From NCBI RefSeq assembly GCF_949628265.1, contig NC_088790.1, positions 11,908,545 through 11,972,544 of the forward strand: DNA of 64,000 bases, given 5' to 3'. A program made the translations under genes and the position numbers. Origin of the DNA: Cloeon dipterum (lineage: Eukaryota; Arthropoda; Insecta; Ephemeroptera; Baetidae). Of this stretch, positions 47,951-60,546 are shown one piece after another (the stretch's first letter is position 1; the number at the start of each line of letters is the position of its first letter). The notes under the pieces are model-generated. The model was not told where the DNA came from. It worked only from the letters and a program-made list of their open reading frames with translations, and ran no database searches.

Positions 47951-49228
47951 CTGTTATTCAGGAAAATCGATTTCTTCTCTGGCTTTGGAATTTCAGATAT
48001 TTAATATAAAAAAATATTAATTTATGGCTGTAATTTTCGGTAGGAATTTGCATTTCATTAAAAGAATGTTTCCCTTACTGCCGGGTATCTAAGTGTATCG
48101 GCTGATCAAGAAAATAAAATAAGTATATTTCGCATGAAATTATTGATTAAAAATGAGAATTGTATGTATTTCTACTGAAATTGACAACATTACTAAAAAA
48201 TTATATTTCTTTAAAATTTCGGAGATGGAACAGACCAACCACAAAGAGTTTGTTTGAAAAATTTCCTTTTAAATAAAAATTGGAATTTGTGATCGTGATC
48301 TAAGCAATATTATAGTTTTGATAATTTTTTGACGGTAGTTCCTTCATTATTTAGAAATTCAGGTGAAAGGTCAAAACTTGGCTTTGGATAAAAAAAAATA
48401 TCAAATTAACGCGAGATCTCGGCTTCTGGTGATCAGTAATACAAAAACTGAATGCAGTTTAACTCGTCTTGAAATCTCTGACAAGCCAAGAAGGTTTTAG
48501 GTTTGAAACCTCCGCCCCCTTTTAATCGCTCCTCCCTTTTCGTCTAAATGGAATCAATACATTTTTCCGTGGCCTGAAAATTTGGAATAACCTAAAAAAT
48601 GTTTTTTTAAAATCCCCAACCCACCCAATCAAAAAATAACCAGGTTTATTGTAGTTTAATAAAATTATTTTCAAAGTTGGATTCCTTATGAATTTTATAC
48701 TATCTTTTAAAGTTCCACCATCAAATCTCCAAATGAAACCATTTGAGAAGTAATTTTACCAAGAATTTTCATCTGTATGACCTCCCCTCTTCTGTTTTCC
48801 ACATTCAAGCCGTGTGAAATAAACTTTCTTATTGGAGCAGCCAGTTGTGTTTTGGAGCCTCGCACACGCTCGCGCGAAAATAAATTGAAATGAAATTGCT
48901 GCAACACTCCACTTCCACTGCTTTCTAGTGCTGGCGTGTGTTCGCTTGGCGAGGGGATAAATTTTTGATTGTTGTCACTGGCAGCGTGTGTATGAGTGTG
49001 CTTGCAGGCCGTGAATCTGTGTATGTTGTTTTCCCGTTTTCCATCGCGACCCTGCATGCTTATAAATAGAATTTGATAGTGTTATATTGACGCGCTTAGT
49101 CGGCGTGAAAGCGCCTCCTTCGCCCCGGCATAATCTCGCGCGGTCACGAACGCACGCCCAGACTTTTACGATCGCGTGAGAGCACCCGCGGGACGCACAC
49201 ACTAACACAGGCCATAAGAAGGAGCGAG

Positions 49229-49231
<3 letters not shown>

Positions 49232-49260
<29 letters not shown>
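49232..49260. repeat. (GA)n microsatellite
   Basis: An uninterrupted 29-base GA tract at the edge of a GC-rich island. Confidence 0.9.
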
Positions 49261-49262
<2 letters not shown>

Positions 49263-51026
49263 GCTTATTTGGAGATTTCCAGATCTCCTCCTATTTAATT
49301 ACAGTTTAATTTAAATTCAACACTGAAGAGAAAAACAATCTAGTGAAAGGGCTATTTTCATTTCATGAATAATTTATACAAACTGAATAATTCCTCGTTG
49401 TCAAACACATCATCTGGTTTGCTTAATAACTCTCTTTATGGGTTTTGGCTTCTCGATTGATGAACCAATAATAGTTTTTAACATCGAGGAAGAAGTAAGT
49501 TTTAATCAACCTTCTGCGAAAATGAAAATTATAATTTACAGAGGAAGGTGAAATCATGAATTTGATTGCTACCATCACCAGTGTGGATATTTTACACTAA
49601 TAACGACAGTTATTATCCATAAATCATGACGGAATAATGACATATTTTACAAATTTAGATCATGCAGTTGCTACCGGAAAACGCGCCCACCAGATTGGCT
49701 CTGATTTAATGAGTGTAAGAGGGCATTGCTCGCGGGAATGGAAAGTATAGGGCCTGGAAAAGGATTCTGGATTTTTTAATAGGTGTGGTAATCGGTTTTA
49801 CATGGGGGAAAGTTGAATTTTTCCTTTTCATCTGAATTTCCAGGTGAACGGCAGCTGACAAAATCAATGATAATTAGTTATTATTAGTTTTCATCAAAAA
49901 TATCCGGAAATGTTTGGTTTAATTTTTATGAATAATCGAGACCCTTTGAAGAGTTAGGGAAACTCAAACTGTTTATCGAGTTAAGAAAACTCTATTAAAA
50001 ATGGTTATTTTCCAATTAAAGGCTGATTTTTTCCTTTGAAGGAAACATGCACAAACCTAAAAACAATGATATTGTTTTTTTTTGTCCGGGAATGAGTATA
50101 TTTGCTTGAAATTCCAAGATAAAAATGTAATTTGGGCCAAATTATCAGTGAAAATGTCAAATTCAAGATAATAAACGCAATAAACATTCCAAATTTTGGC
50201 AATCAGGTTGAAGTTACAGCAGTAACCATTATTTTGTCACGCTCTTTACACAAAATTGCGTTAAGTTATGACGTGGTATGATTATACTGTTGAAAATTAA
50301 TACGCTGGACTTGCACCGATGAATAATTTCCAAAAAAATATGGGAAATGATTATGTGTATCAAAATAAATCACAAAACCAATTATTATTATTATTTTCTT
50401 GCCTCGGAAAATGATTAAACTGATGGATTATCTGTCGGAAACATCAATTTTAATATTTTTGTCCCTAAATTGTAATCCCTAAACAAAACACAGATCACAG
50501 GAAAAAGGTTCTGCGATTATAGACACTACTTTTCCCTCCCTATAAGAATAAAAATCTTTCATTTAAAAGTAAAAAAAGCCAAAGTTGAAAGTTACTCAAA
50601 ATGAATTTAGAGCAATTTGAAAAGCATTTTTGAGATTATAAAGGAAAATTTAGAATATCCACCAGAAAATCTGGAAAAACATAGGACAGCTACGCAACAA
50701 TGAAAGGAAGAGGCTTAGTTTCCCCAACTTGACCACCTCTAATTCAAGCCGAATTTATTGAGGGCACAAACAGCCCTATAAGAAGCGAAATTAGCCGCGG
50801 TGACAACAGAGAAACGAGCTTAACGAGGCCACCTCTCAAGGAAGGGCTCGTCGCGGTGATACATTATAGAAAGTGCATTCAGTTGCGCGGGTTCCCATGG
50901 CAGGGTGGCGGGCTGGCGCGTTTGAAACTCAGCGTCGTAAAAGTTTTAATTACGAACGAGTGCTCTTTCTCCGCAGTAATTTGGAGGCAGGTGGATTCAA
51001 CCTTTTTTCCGGAGCGGCCTTTGTTG

Positions 51027-51055
51027 CTCTCTCTCTCTCTCTCTCTTTCTCTCTC
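51027..51055. repeat. (CT)n microsatellite
   Basis: Twenty bases of perfect CT, then one interruption (ttt) and a further short CT run. Confidence 0.85.
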
Positions 51056-52152
51056 GGCTTTCTCTCAACGGCGGGCCGACCCCTCGTGCCGTAACGCGTG
51101 AAGGTAATTGCCACGCCGGCACATTACACATTGTAGCGCGCAGGCAGGCAGGCAATGCGGAGCTGGCGACTCTCCTGAGACACTCGCTGCCCCGTGAAAG
51201 CCGACTATTAAACTATCAAAGATACGAGAGACGAGGCACGGAGGGTGTGTAATTTATCGCGGAGCAGCCGCTTAACTTTGCCTCCCTCCCGGTTGCTTTG
51301 CATAAAATTCAGGGGAAGTGCAGCAGAGCCGCGTCGCAAAATCGATGCCCGCTCATCGACCTTCACGCCGCTGAATATAAATAAAATTAGCCAATGTGGC
51401 GGAAAATTAAAACCGAAAAAAATGTACGGCGTGCGGATCGAACATGGAGGGTTGGAATTCCGCCGGCTCGCTCTCTCGGTAATTAGTTAGTCAAGCGAGT
51501 CGTGCTTTGATTGATTTATCGCTGCTGGCTTTTGCTTTGCGTGATCAATTGTCCCGCCTAGCCGAATACAACCGACACGTTTCGCTTTTGCAAATGTGAT
51601 TGTGACTTTGACCATTTGCAGCTTTTCATCGTAAATTACCTCTGCGGGTTTATAAAACTCAGGGGCTTTAAATTACAATCGAACGAGGAACAAAATTGCA
51701 CATAAATCGAAATAATTTTCCATCCAATTGACCAATTCTACACAAAATTATGCAGGAATTTATTCATTTCAGATCAGAAGTAGCACTAAATCCTCACTTC
51801 ACACGCATTTTAATTCTTAAAACAAATTTATGTATTGACATGCAGGAATTAACAAGTATATTTAACACTATTTTTATCTATAAAAAAACAGATGAAAAAT
51901 GAAACTGAAATATAGTTGTTGCGGGGTGGCCGCACAAGTAGGATAGGGAACCTTCTCTGTTTCACTGCCAGATACTGACCAACTTATTTCACTCTCCGCG
52001 CACTCTCTGCGTGCACACATTCATGAAATATCTGAGTGAATACTTATGGAATATAACAAAAACCCCAAAAACCAGGTTTTATTATTATTTTATAACGTTG
52101 TAATTAAGTAAAGGTTTAACACGTAATTCTGGCATATATTAAATTTTTGCTC

Positions 52153-52322
52153 TTTACTGACAACAGACTGCTGAAATTCTTAAGGATGTCAAAAATCCAA
52201 AAGGAAGTTTAGCTAACTGGGTCTTTAAATTGCAAAAATACAATTTTGATGTTTACCACAAACCGGGCAAATTTAATGTGGTGCCAAATTTGCTTTTGCG
52301 TTCATTTATTGGTACTGCATAA
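52153..52322 (+). mobile_element. Decayed Ty3/gypsy retrotransposon pol fragment (RNase H region)
   Basis: FTDNRLLKFL in one frame is followed, after a shift of frame near 52179, by LKDVKNPKGSLANWVFKLQK and then YNFDVYHKPGKFNVVPNLL before a stop at 52320. This is the well-known end of gypsy-type RNase H, where the family normally has a TDN...L motif, then R/NW...LQ.Y.F...Y.PGK.N.VAD.LSR. The frameshift, the altered VAD (VPN) and the early stop show that it is a dead relic. No long terminal repeats or other pol domains were recognised around it. Confidence 0.85.
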
Positions 52323-53125
52323 TCGTCAGGCGTTGTAACTTTATCTACCCGCTGCCCGTATTGCCACTTACTCTCTCTTTGAATAATGACGTGTTAAACC
52401 TAGTCTCCTAGTCTCAAGCCCCTTTACCACGTTATAATTTCATGCAGTGTGTTGACGACTTTGTACAAAGACATTCTCAAATGACACTCCACGCAATTAT
52501 GCAAAATAAAACCAAAATTCCAAATATATGCCAGTTTCGGTTTAGAAATTTATTTAGAACTATATCAATTTAAAGCTACTGCAGTTCTGTCAATTCTTAC
52601 GAGAAATGTTTTATATTTCTGTGGTTAAATTACTTCCAATCCTTTCCGTTGGAAAATAATTTGAAGTCTCACTCCCCTTTCCTTCAAAACCAGAATCTGC
52701 AGTCAATCAGATTTTACTCAAGCGGGGATGAATGAAGTGATTTTTTCCAGCCACTATTTGCTCGGGGTAAACCGCCGTACACGTGCGGGCAAAGTCGAGC
52801 CAAAACTTCTTTCCTGCGAGCATTACGGAAGGTGGGGATCGGGCAAAGAGCTTTTCTTATAGGCGCACTCGTCGGCTGCTGAGGCGACTAAATAGTTTAA
52901 GTTGCATCTCGTGTCGGCAGCTGCAAGCAGGCAGGCAGCAGCCGGCACGTCTCCCAACGCGCTCGCGAGCACCCTTTATTGGAAACACGCCGGCCGGCCA
53001 ATCAATCCAATCGGCTCGCAGGAAGTTGAGAGTAAGGTCGGCCCATGATTGAACGCCAATAAAAGCAACACTTGTTCACCGACGCTTATTCCAGCAGACG
53101 ACGCACGCGGAGATAAAAAAAACTG

Positions 53126-53126
<1 letters not shown>

Positions 53127-53167
<41 letters not shown>
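53127..53167. repeat. (CT)n microsatellite
   Basis: A perfect 41-base CT tract. Confidence 0.92.
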
Positions 53168-53169
<2 letters not shown>

Positions 53170-53405
53170 CTCTGGTCCTCTTGTAAAACGATCGATTCGA
53201 ATAGTTTCCCGTCCAGAATGTGCGTCGCAAAAACAACTCGGTCCCATCAATGACGTGTTTTGGTTTTTAACGAAAATTATGTATTATGTTTCTAATTATT
53301 CACGAAATACTCTGAAAATCTGATCGGAGATTAATGGAATGATAAGAAAAGGTTAAAAAACTGCAATCATGGTGTTTGAGTAAAAACTTTGATATCGATT
53401 ATAAA

Positions 53406-53421
53406 ACACACACACACACAC
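53406..53421. repeat. Short (AC)n microsatellite
   Basis: Sixteen bases of perfect AC. Confidence 0.8.
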
Positions 53422-53817
53422 CAGTTATTAATTTATATAAATATGCTTCGAAAATTTATGGGTATTCATAATAAGTTTAAAGGCCGTCTTTGACGAAATT
53501 TTATTGTGCTGTACACCAATCGATTCATTGGGGTTCGACTTTGGTTAGGTGACCAACTTTTGCAACTGGAAGTACAGCGTGACGTGCGTATGTATTGCAA
53601 TAATCATGGTGAACGAATAACATATAGAACAGGGAGACTGCTGACGCAGTTCAACGGAACTGATGATGTTGTGGACATCGTATCGTGAAAACCGAATCGA
53701 ATATCATTTCGAACAGGAAACATAATCGCATCCTGCATAGGTACTATGTGGCCAGATGGACTCATTTTAGTAAAAGTTAGCTGTTCATAAAGAGACAGCG
53801 CGATCAGATTTTAGCTG

Positions 53818-53824
53818 TATAAAA
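53818..53824 (+). promoter_or_regulatory. TATA box of the mucin-lectin gene
   Basis: TATAAAA lies 38 bases before the proposed ATG at 53862. With normal spacing the transcript would start near 53848 and the 5' UTR would be very short, about 15 bases. Confidence 0.45.
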
Positions 53825-53861
53825 TCAATTATTCCCCTACGAACAGCAGCTTTATTGAATA

Positions 53862-54706
53862 ATGTTTGTAAGTCGCATCTCATAATTTTCATTTAATTCA
53901 AGTTTCGTCCGTGAGTTAAGGTTCACCGTTTGAATATCTCCCTCATCAGTTTGATTATCATCGCTACAGTTGGACTAACAAGTTGTTACCGCAGAAGTAT
54001 CTATTTTCTTTAATATAAAACATTAATACTCTCGTTTTATCAGATGGAAAAGGTGTTGTGGGTAGGCATGACAAAGCGCAAAGAAGTCTACTCATCAAAA
54101 TATCTAAAATTCGAAGGCAGAAAATAATTAAATGTTGCGGCACCAAGAGCTGTCTAACCGGCCGAAAGAGAACACAAAACACTACAATAATCCAAGCCTC
54201 AGAAAAAAGCGAAACTATGTAAATTTTGAAATAAACAAAATCAGCTTTTGCCTTATTTAAAATGAATTGTTTTTTCTAGAAAAGCAATAGAAACGTCAAT
54301 AAATGAACAGATATCTACGCTGTCTCAAGAAGAGGCAACAACAGAACTGATTAAGGAGGCCACTGAAAAATTGACACCAGGGATATTGGAGCCTGAAACA
54401 ACAACCGAAACATTGGTGGCAACAACTGTAGAGCCAGATACAACAACCACATCTATGACAACAACCCAAGAAATAACAACATCAGCACTGGATACAACAT
54501 CAACTCTGATGACAACAATCACATCACCAGAGACAACAACAACAACAACACCGGAGTCGACAACTTCAACATCAACGTCTTCAACCACAACCACGTCCAC
54601 AACAACAACTACAGCAGCTCCAACTACCACTACAAGCACAACAACTACAGCAGCTCCAACTACCACGTCTACCACTACAACCACATCTACGTCAACGACG
54701 ACGACT

Positions 54707-54743
<37 letters not shown>

Positions 54744-55973
54744 CTACTACCACAACCACAACAACAACTACAACAACTCCATGCCCTGGTGATATTAGAG
54801 TTTTAACTCTCTCATAGAGTACATCATTATATATAAATAACACAACATTTTTCAGATACGTTCAACGTATCAGGAGTTTTTGTATGATTAAATTTTGTTA
54901 AAATATAATATAATTTTCATATTTTGAGCTAGACTACCTGGGAAAGTGCCAGATTAGACTGCAACCGAATGGCTATGGATTTGCTAGTTTTGGAAACAAA
55001 AGTAGAAGAAGGATGCTTTTTTGAGTATCTCCAAAAACTAGGTTTGCTAGATAAATATTTAATGAATTAATCCAGAAATTATAAATTATGAGAGCAGGAA
55101 GATCAGATGCCACTTTTTGGATAGGCATGAATTCTTTGGGGAAATCGTCGTTTTCTTGGATCAACAATGCCCCATATAATTTTACCTCGTGGGATACAGG
55201 GTTTCCAACGACTGTACCAAAAGATAATTGTGTCACAATCAAGTATATAATACGCAGACAAAATACACATGATATTATAGTATCTCATTTTAATGTCTAG
55301 AAACGGTAAATGGACAAACCAGAGGTGCATAAACATAAACTACTTTGCTTGTGAAAAGTCGACAACAATAACAACTTCTTCCAAGAGCTGTCCAGCAAGT
55401 AAATTATATTGCGTTAAAGAGTCACGTATGTTCTAACAAAAGTTTTGAAAAGCATCATCGACGTATTCTTTAACATTAGACAAGGTAAAATATATTCCAA
55501 GTAGCTGCTTATTAATTGTGGTAAAATAGAAAAGTTGGGATGGAGCGCGCACTGCATGTGCACAAGCCGGTTTCGGCGATCTTGTTACCGCAGAAACCCC
55601 TGAGGAGGATGAGTGCGTTAGAACACTTATTAGACAAAACGGTTTGTTTCCAAACAATATTTAGGATTTATTACAGTTAATTTATTTCATAAAATATATA
55701 GGAATTGAAAATGAATACGTTTGGATGTCTCTGAATTGCATAAATGAAACATTCTATAATCACTGGGCTACTGGTGCAAACACAAGCTACGTTTCATGGA
55801 AACCTGGAGAACCAGCGCAATACCCAGTTGAAAGATGTGCTATTTATTGGTAAAATAGCCAATATTTGTGTGGTTAAGCCCTCTTATATTTGAAATTTGA
55901 CAGGAACAATGGGTGGTATGATTTGCCATGTTTACATGCAACTTACTACGTTTGCGAGATCTCTTTACTTTGA
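53862..55973 (+). CDS. Secreted mucin-like protein with two C-type lectin domains
   Basis: Twelve exons: 53862-53867, 53921-53996, 54044-54218, 54280-54788, 54856-54881, 54933-55041, 55095-55242, 55301-55398, 55443-55462, 55530-55641, 55702-55849 and 55904-55973. The total is 1497 bases in one frame, 498 residues. Order: signal peptide (NISLISLIIIATVGLTSC); a basic segment, about 28-75, with KISKIRRQKIIKCCGTKSC and a dibasic GRKRTQ; a mucin-like region, about 96-252, mostly Thr and able to carry O-glycans; lectin domain 1 (about 253-367: PCPG, TTWESARLDC, ATFWIGMN, FACEK); lectin domain 2 (about 380-494: KSCPA, SWDGARTAC, YVWMSLN, WKPGEPAQ, WYDLPC, YYVCE). Domain 2 has EPA and WYD where sugar-binding domains have EPN and WND; domain 1 lacks both. 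It probably acts outside the cell in mucus, cuticle or immunity. The two smallest exons, 53862-53867 and 55443-55462, are the least certain. Confidence 0.82.
54706..54745 (+). repeat. (ACA)n trinucleotide repeat encoding poly-Thr
   Basis: A near-perfect ACA run inside the mucin exon. In-frame slippage would alter the number of Thr residues without breaking the frame. Confidence 0.8.
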
Positions 55974-56118
55974 ATTGGTTCAAACTTTCCTCGTTTGAAA
56001 ATGACTATTCAAAATTCCCGCTCAATTCTTTAAACGCAGCAATTATTGGTTCCGATCGTGGTCAGCAGATAAAAATGAACTGCAATTCTGAAAACTGAGA
56101 GTTGTTTTATTTTATTGG

Positions 56119-56124
56119 AATAAA
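56119..56124 (+). terminator. Poly(A) signal of the mucin-lectin gene
   Basis: AATAAA lies 146 bases after the stop codon. Confidence 0.6.
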
Positions 56125-56279
56125 AGTAAATAAATTTTTAAATTTTCAACAACAAAAATTATTTTTATTTAAAACAAAGCAGTTATATGAAGTTATATTT
56201 TCCCCTTGGCTTCTTAAATTTTATCCGTGTCATTTTGATGCAAGAATGTAATATCAGTTCATATTATAATTATCTCAAA

Positions 56280-56500
56280 AGCGCTTCCCGTCGGGGGCAG
56301 GTTCAACCTTGACCCAGCCGCGCGGGGGCCCGGTGGCACCGGAAAAACTGCCCAATCTCACTCGGGGACCGATCTCAGGGTGGGTCACCCTGAAAAAGGT
56401 CGCCAGGGTGGCGGGGCTTGGCGAGACCTTTCGAGGGAGGGGACGCGACCCATGATCCCTCGCCGCCTCGCATTATTAGTCAATAAAAACCGAGTTGCTC
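56280..56500. other. GC-rich, highly structured block, possible ncRNA or repeat
   Basis: An abrupt GC-rich segment within AT-rich DNA. It contains a perfect hairpin at 56376-56392 (CAGGGTG, three-base loop, CACCCTG) and further self-complementary GC runs such as GGGGGCCCGGTGGCACCGG, and it ends in an AT-rich stretch. GGTTCAACCT at 56301 resembles a polymerase III B box, but no matching A box or cloverleaf was found. I could not match it to U1-U6, 7SK, SRP or a tRNA by eye. Confidence 0.35.
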
Positions 56501-56654
56501 CGTTAGGCGATGGGTAAATTGCTTAAAAATTAAAATTTATCGTTGCGTGAGCACACTTTCAACAACGCGGTTCTGAATAAACTGCATAATTTGAAAAGAG
56601 ACGTTCAGGCGCTGCAATGTACTCCACCGCAAATCAAAAATTAGAAAAGTGTTG

Positions 56655-56674
56655 GCGGCGCCGCGCGGCGCCGC
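56655..56674. repeat. Perfect 20-bp GC palindrome
   Basis: GCGGCGCCGCGCGGCGCCGC is its own reverse complement. It sits 150 bases from the structured GC block and is flanked by AAAGTG on both sides (AAAGTGTT before, AAAGTGCTT after). Confidence 0.85.
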
Positions 56675-56699
56675 AAAGTGCTTAGCCACCCCGTGCACC

Positions 56700-59600
56700 G
56701 CAATTTAAAAAAGCTTCTTATATGCTTGAAATTTTACAGACTGTTTCAAGGGACAAATATCTCGCGGTTAATTAACCAAACAATTAATAGTAATATCAAT
56801 CAACCAACACGAAATTTTTTAAAAAAATCATTCGAATAGCTGTTTGACTCACTGACACAGATAAAGGTAAAATTTAATTTGTCTACCATCAGTTCGAGTT
56901 TTTCTTGTTTATTCATGCAAGTCCACAAATAACGATGGAGAATTATTAAAAGTAAGTAATTCAGTCGTTCCGACGGCTCTCATATTTGTAGAGTTAGGAT
57001 TTCAACGTTGTAAACAAAAGGTTCATTCTCCTCGCTGTGGTAATGAAGCTTGAACTGAAGCTGAATCTAGCAAATAATATATACACTCAGCAAGAAAAAA
57101 AACACATGGGTCCACTCTCCACTCCACTATGTCGTGTGCAACCCTAGCAATTAACATGGCTGCCGTGGTGGTGGTGCTGGCCAGGCCGGGCGGCATCAAT
57201 AATGAAAGGACAAAGACGTGTTTCGGCATGCTACGCATATTAATCCTCTTATTCGGCGCACAGGGGGCTTAGGCTTCATTTTCTTCGAGTTTGCCAGTAG
57301 GCCGCACAACTGCGGTGAGGGTGCTAAATTCTCTCAGTCAGGGCGGGTCATAGAGGTGCAGCCAGGAAAATTCGGATATTAAATAAACAAAGTTTTACGG
57401 ACCGCGGGTTATCTGAAAACTGCGAGGCTGTGTGTATGCTAAATTGGACGCTGGGCGTGTTAACTTTACGCCTCTGCAAGAAAGTCGTAGGGTCAAAAAT
57501 AAATTGCAATTTGCCGGCGGTGCTTGCTTGCTTGCGTCGGAGAGCAAATTTTCTGGCTCGTGCTCTGCTTCGCCAGCGCGCGCGCATGATTTCAAACTTT
57601 TAAGCCCTGCAAGGATTTGCGAAAGCAGGCCAATATGCACGCCCAGAGAAAAATACTGCTCTGGCTGCTGGCTGCGGCGCCCGAGAGCACACACGACCAC
57701 CACAGCCAGCCTCTTCCTGATCAATATTGAGCAGTCCTTTTTCTAAAACAAAATCTATGATCATAATATACTATTTTTTTAAGCAAGTAATATTTTCCCA
57801 AGTTCCTCTTAATTCTAAATTTTAATAACAATATTTTATGAAATTTTAGGATAGTTAAGTAAAGAAATCATACAGTTGCATGAATAAATTTCATTTTTAG
57901 GAGATGGTTGACGGATTTAGAGGAAAATTTCATGAATAAATTTAGGTTGAAAAAATACAAAAGTAAATTTGTTTTATATTTTTAACAACTGTTGTTCCAA
58001 CTGGCTCGTTCATTCCCAATAATTTCCAATTTTTTAATTTAATTCAGCAATTAATTATTTACACGACGGTATATATACAAATGCATTAAATTTTTTGTAA
58101 TTCTTAAACACTTTTTTACTTACAATTTTAATAAAACCAAACAGAGACTAAAGAAAATTTTAACAAAAAAACCTTATTTAAATTCATAAAAATGTTTAGA
58201 ATAATTGTTTCTTTTTAATTAAATGACCCATATAACTATCCATTTTTCAATTTAATAACAGAAATGTGAAAATTTCAAGGCGTAAAATTTAAAAAATGGG
58301 GGGTTTGTGTAAAATAAACGCATATTACCAAGCCTCAAAATAGTTGCATGATTTAAAAAATGTAAAGAAGCGAGCTATTACATCAATTATTAGGTGCATG
58401 ATTTATTGTCATAATGAAGTGTCTCCCTGTCAGTGCTGCGCAAAAAAAAACAGCGTTCGAATGTGGGGAATGCACAAGTTTGACTTGCTAGGCAAAAAGG
58501 CTGTCGCTGCTGTTGCTCAAAATTGGTAAACAGAGTTTCTTGCTTAAGCCGAGGACGTGGAGCGAGGGGCCAAATTTTGTTGCCTCTGCGCGCCCTTCGG
58601 AATTCGGCTCAGTGCTCTTTTTTGCAGCGCGCGCGAGTTATTTACTCGGCAGGCCAAAGCCTTTAATTTATGGCCTGGCTCAGCGCGCCCGGCTTCTTTC
58701 CTTCCTTCCTTCCAGCTCCGCGTGCAGACAAACAAACGCTCGCTGCTCCTTTTTATTTCTTTCTTATTTGGCTGCTTTTCCAACTGAGACTAGTTGGGCC
58801 CAAACTTAATTTTCAGGAACGTGCTGTGCTCTCTCTCTTTTTAGTCGGAACTAGCCGCGCTCGGCCACTTGTAAAGCAACAGTTTTCTTTTCCTCTCTTT
58901 CTCTCGCTCGCTGTCCTGATTAGCCACTCCCTCTCGTTTTTGCTGTGAACCCTCTCGTTACTCTACAGCTTTCTTCTTCTGAGCCGAGCACCGACTTGGA
59001 CGTGCAGAGAAGAAGTTGAGAACAATAGAGGAATGCAAAATGAGCATCAGTTAAGCTACGTTTCAACAGTCAAATCACTATTTACGAGGCTTACTTCCAA
59101 GTTAAATCATTCGTTTAAGAAGAAACTTTTATAGTTAAGTTTTAGTAGTGTAGCTCACAATCAGAAGATCTGATAAATCAGAAATTTGAACAATACGTTC
59201 TTTAAAATTGTGTAGACCCCAATTCATTGACGCGCATTATATAAACTTTATTGACTTGTATTGACTTTGTTCTCCTGGAGAGGATCTGACGATCGAGGAA
59301 TTTCTTAGAATTCCACGTTTTATTTTTTGGTGAAATCATCTTGAATTTGAACAAACCCTAATGGCAAAAATTAAAAAATGTTCTAAGAGATTCAAAATTG
59401 ACCTGCCAATATTGATTAGTCTCATTGAAAAATGTCTACAAGCCAAATTTCAGCTAAATTGAGCAAATTTTGTAATCAACGTTATAATTAGTTGTTATAT
59501 TTCATCCAAATTTTTCAAAATAATTTCCTTAACCTTCGAATAAAAAATACCCTCAGTGTGTTCCACATATATAAAACGGCGAAATTTTTGGTCAGACCAA

Positions 59601-60420
59601 AATCTTGTCTTTTTTGCCCTTTTGCAGTGCTGGAGTTACTACCAAAAATATTTGTTCATTAGCTGTCAGTCATCTTTATTAAAACAAGTAAAGGTCAAAA
59701 TTTACACTAAAAATTTTTACCCTTCTACTTTTTGACTGATGAAACCCCTCTTTAAAAATTATTTGCAGTTTATTTTGATGTCCCATGTGCAGTTGTAACA
59801 AGAGTGATCTTTACGCCTGTAAGTTCATTAAGAAGCCAAATAAAAAAATGACAAACTTTTATTAAAAGCAATTCAATTTTGTGGTTAAAAAGTTATAAAA
59901 AAAAACAGTTCTTAAGATTGAAGCAAAGAGAAAAAGCATTTTTTATTTATCCTTTTTCTCACTATATTGCAAGCGCCATGTTCTGTTCAATCGGACAGTG
60001 AAAATTTCCCCCTTCTCAATAAAGAACTCTACTCCTAAAATTTATTCGTATTGACATTCATTCGAATCATTAATTTGGTGTGCTAGATAAATCAATCTGT
60101 TACACATCCGAAAACTCTCACGCGTACATGCTGAGCACTTGGGAGTGGAGCAAGAAAGATTTGGATCTCGTCATTCGGAATGGAGGAGTGAGAAACGTGA
60201 CAAAAGCAACGTGTCAGAATTAAAACGAGGCCATTTTCGAATTCCCTGTTGGAGTGACACGCCTCTGCCGTCTTGGAAGCAGCGACAACTGCTGTATGCG
60301 ATTCAGGGCGTGGCGCGCGCGAGGCGAGATTCTGGTGGTTCGAAGGCGCAAAAACACCATTTCCGCGTAATGGCCCGCGACACCCGCGAGCAATATTGGC
60401 CCTGCGCTCGGGCTCTCAGC
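56700..60420. other. Intergenic with GC/pyrimidine-rich islands
   Basis: No exon supported. Islands at about 57.05-57.72 and 58.5-58.95 kb are GC- and CT-rich, the latter with a (TTCC)4 run near 58.70 kb. The rest is AT-rich. Confidence 0.5.

Positions 60421-60546
<126 letters not shown>

Larger units (their letters stand above)
47951..52152. other. Intergenic with GC-rich islands and microsatellites
   Basis: No exon supported. AT-rich DNA alternates with islands at about 48.8-49.26 and 50.8-51.6 kb, which hold GA/CT tracts. Confidence 0.5.

Noticed and set aside
53506..53688. Open frame of 60 codons just upstream of the mucin-lectin gene
   Set aside because: No ATG start, no recognised domain and no splice signal that joins it in phase to the gene downstream.
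54325..54843. Reverse-strand open frame of 172 codons, nearly all Val
   Set aside because: It is the complement of the Thr-rich mucin exon; the plus-strand frame joins in phase to the signal-peptide and lectin exons.
56290..56330. Possible tRNA or polymerase III gene from a B-box-like GGTTCAACCT
   Set aside because: No A box at the right distance and no cloverleaf could be drawn.
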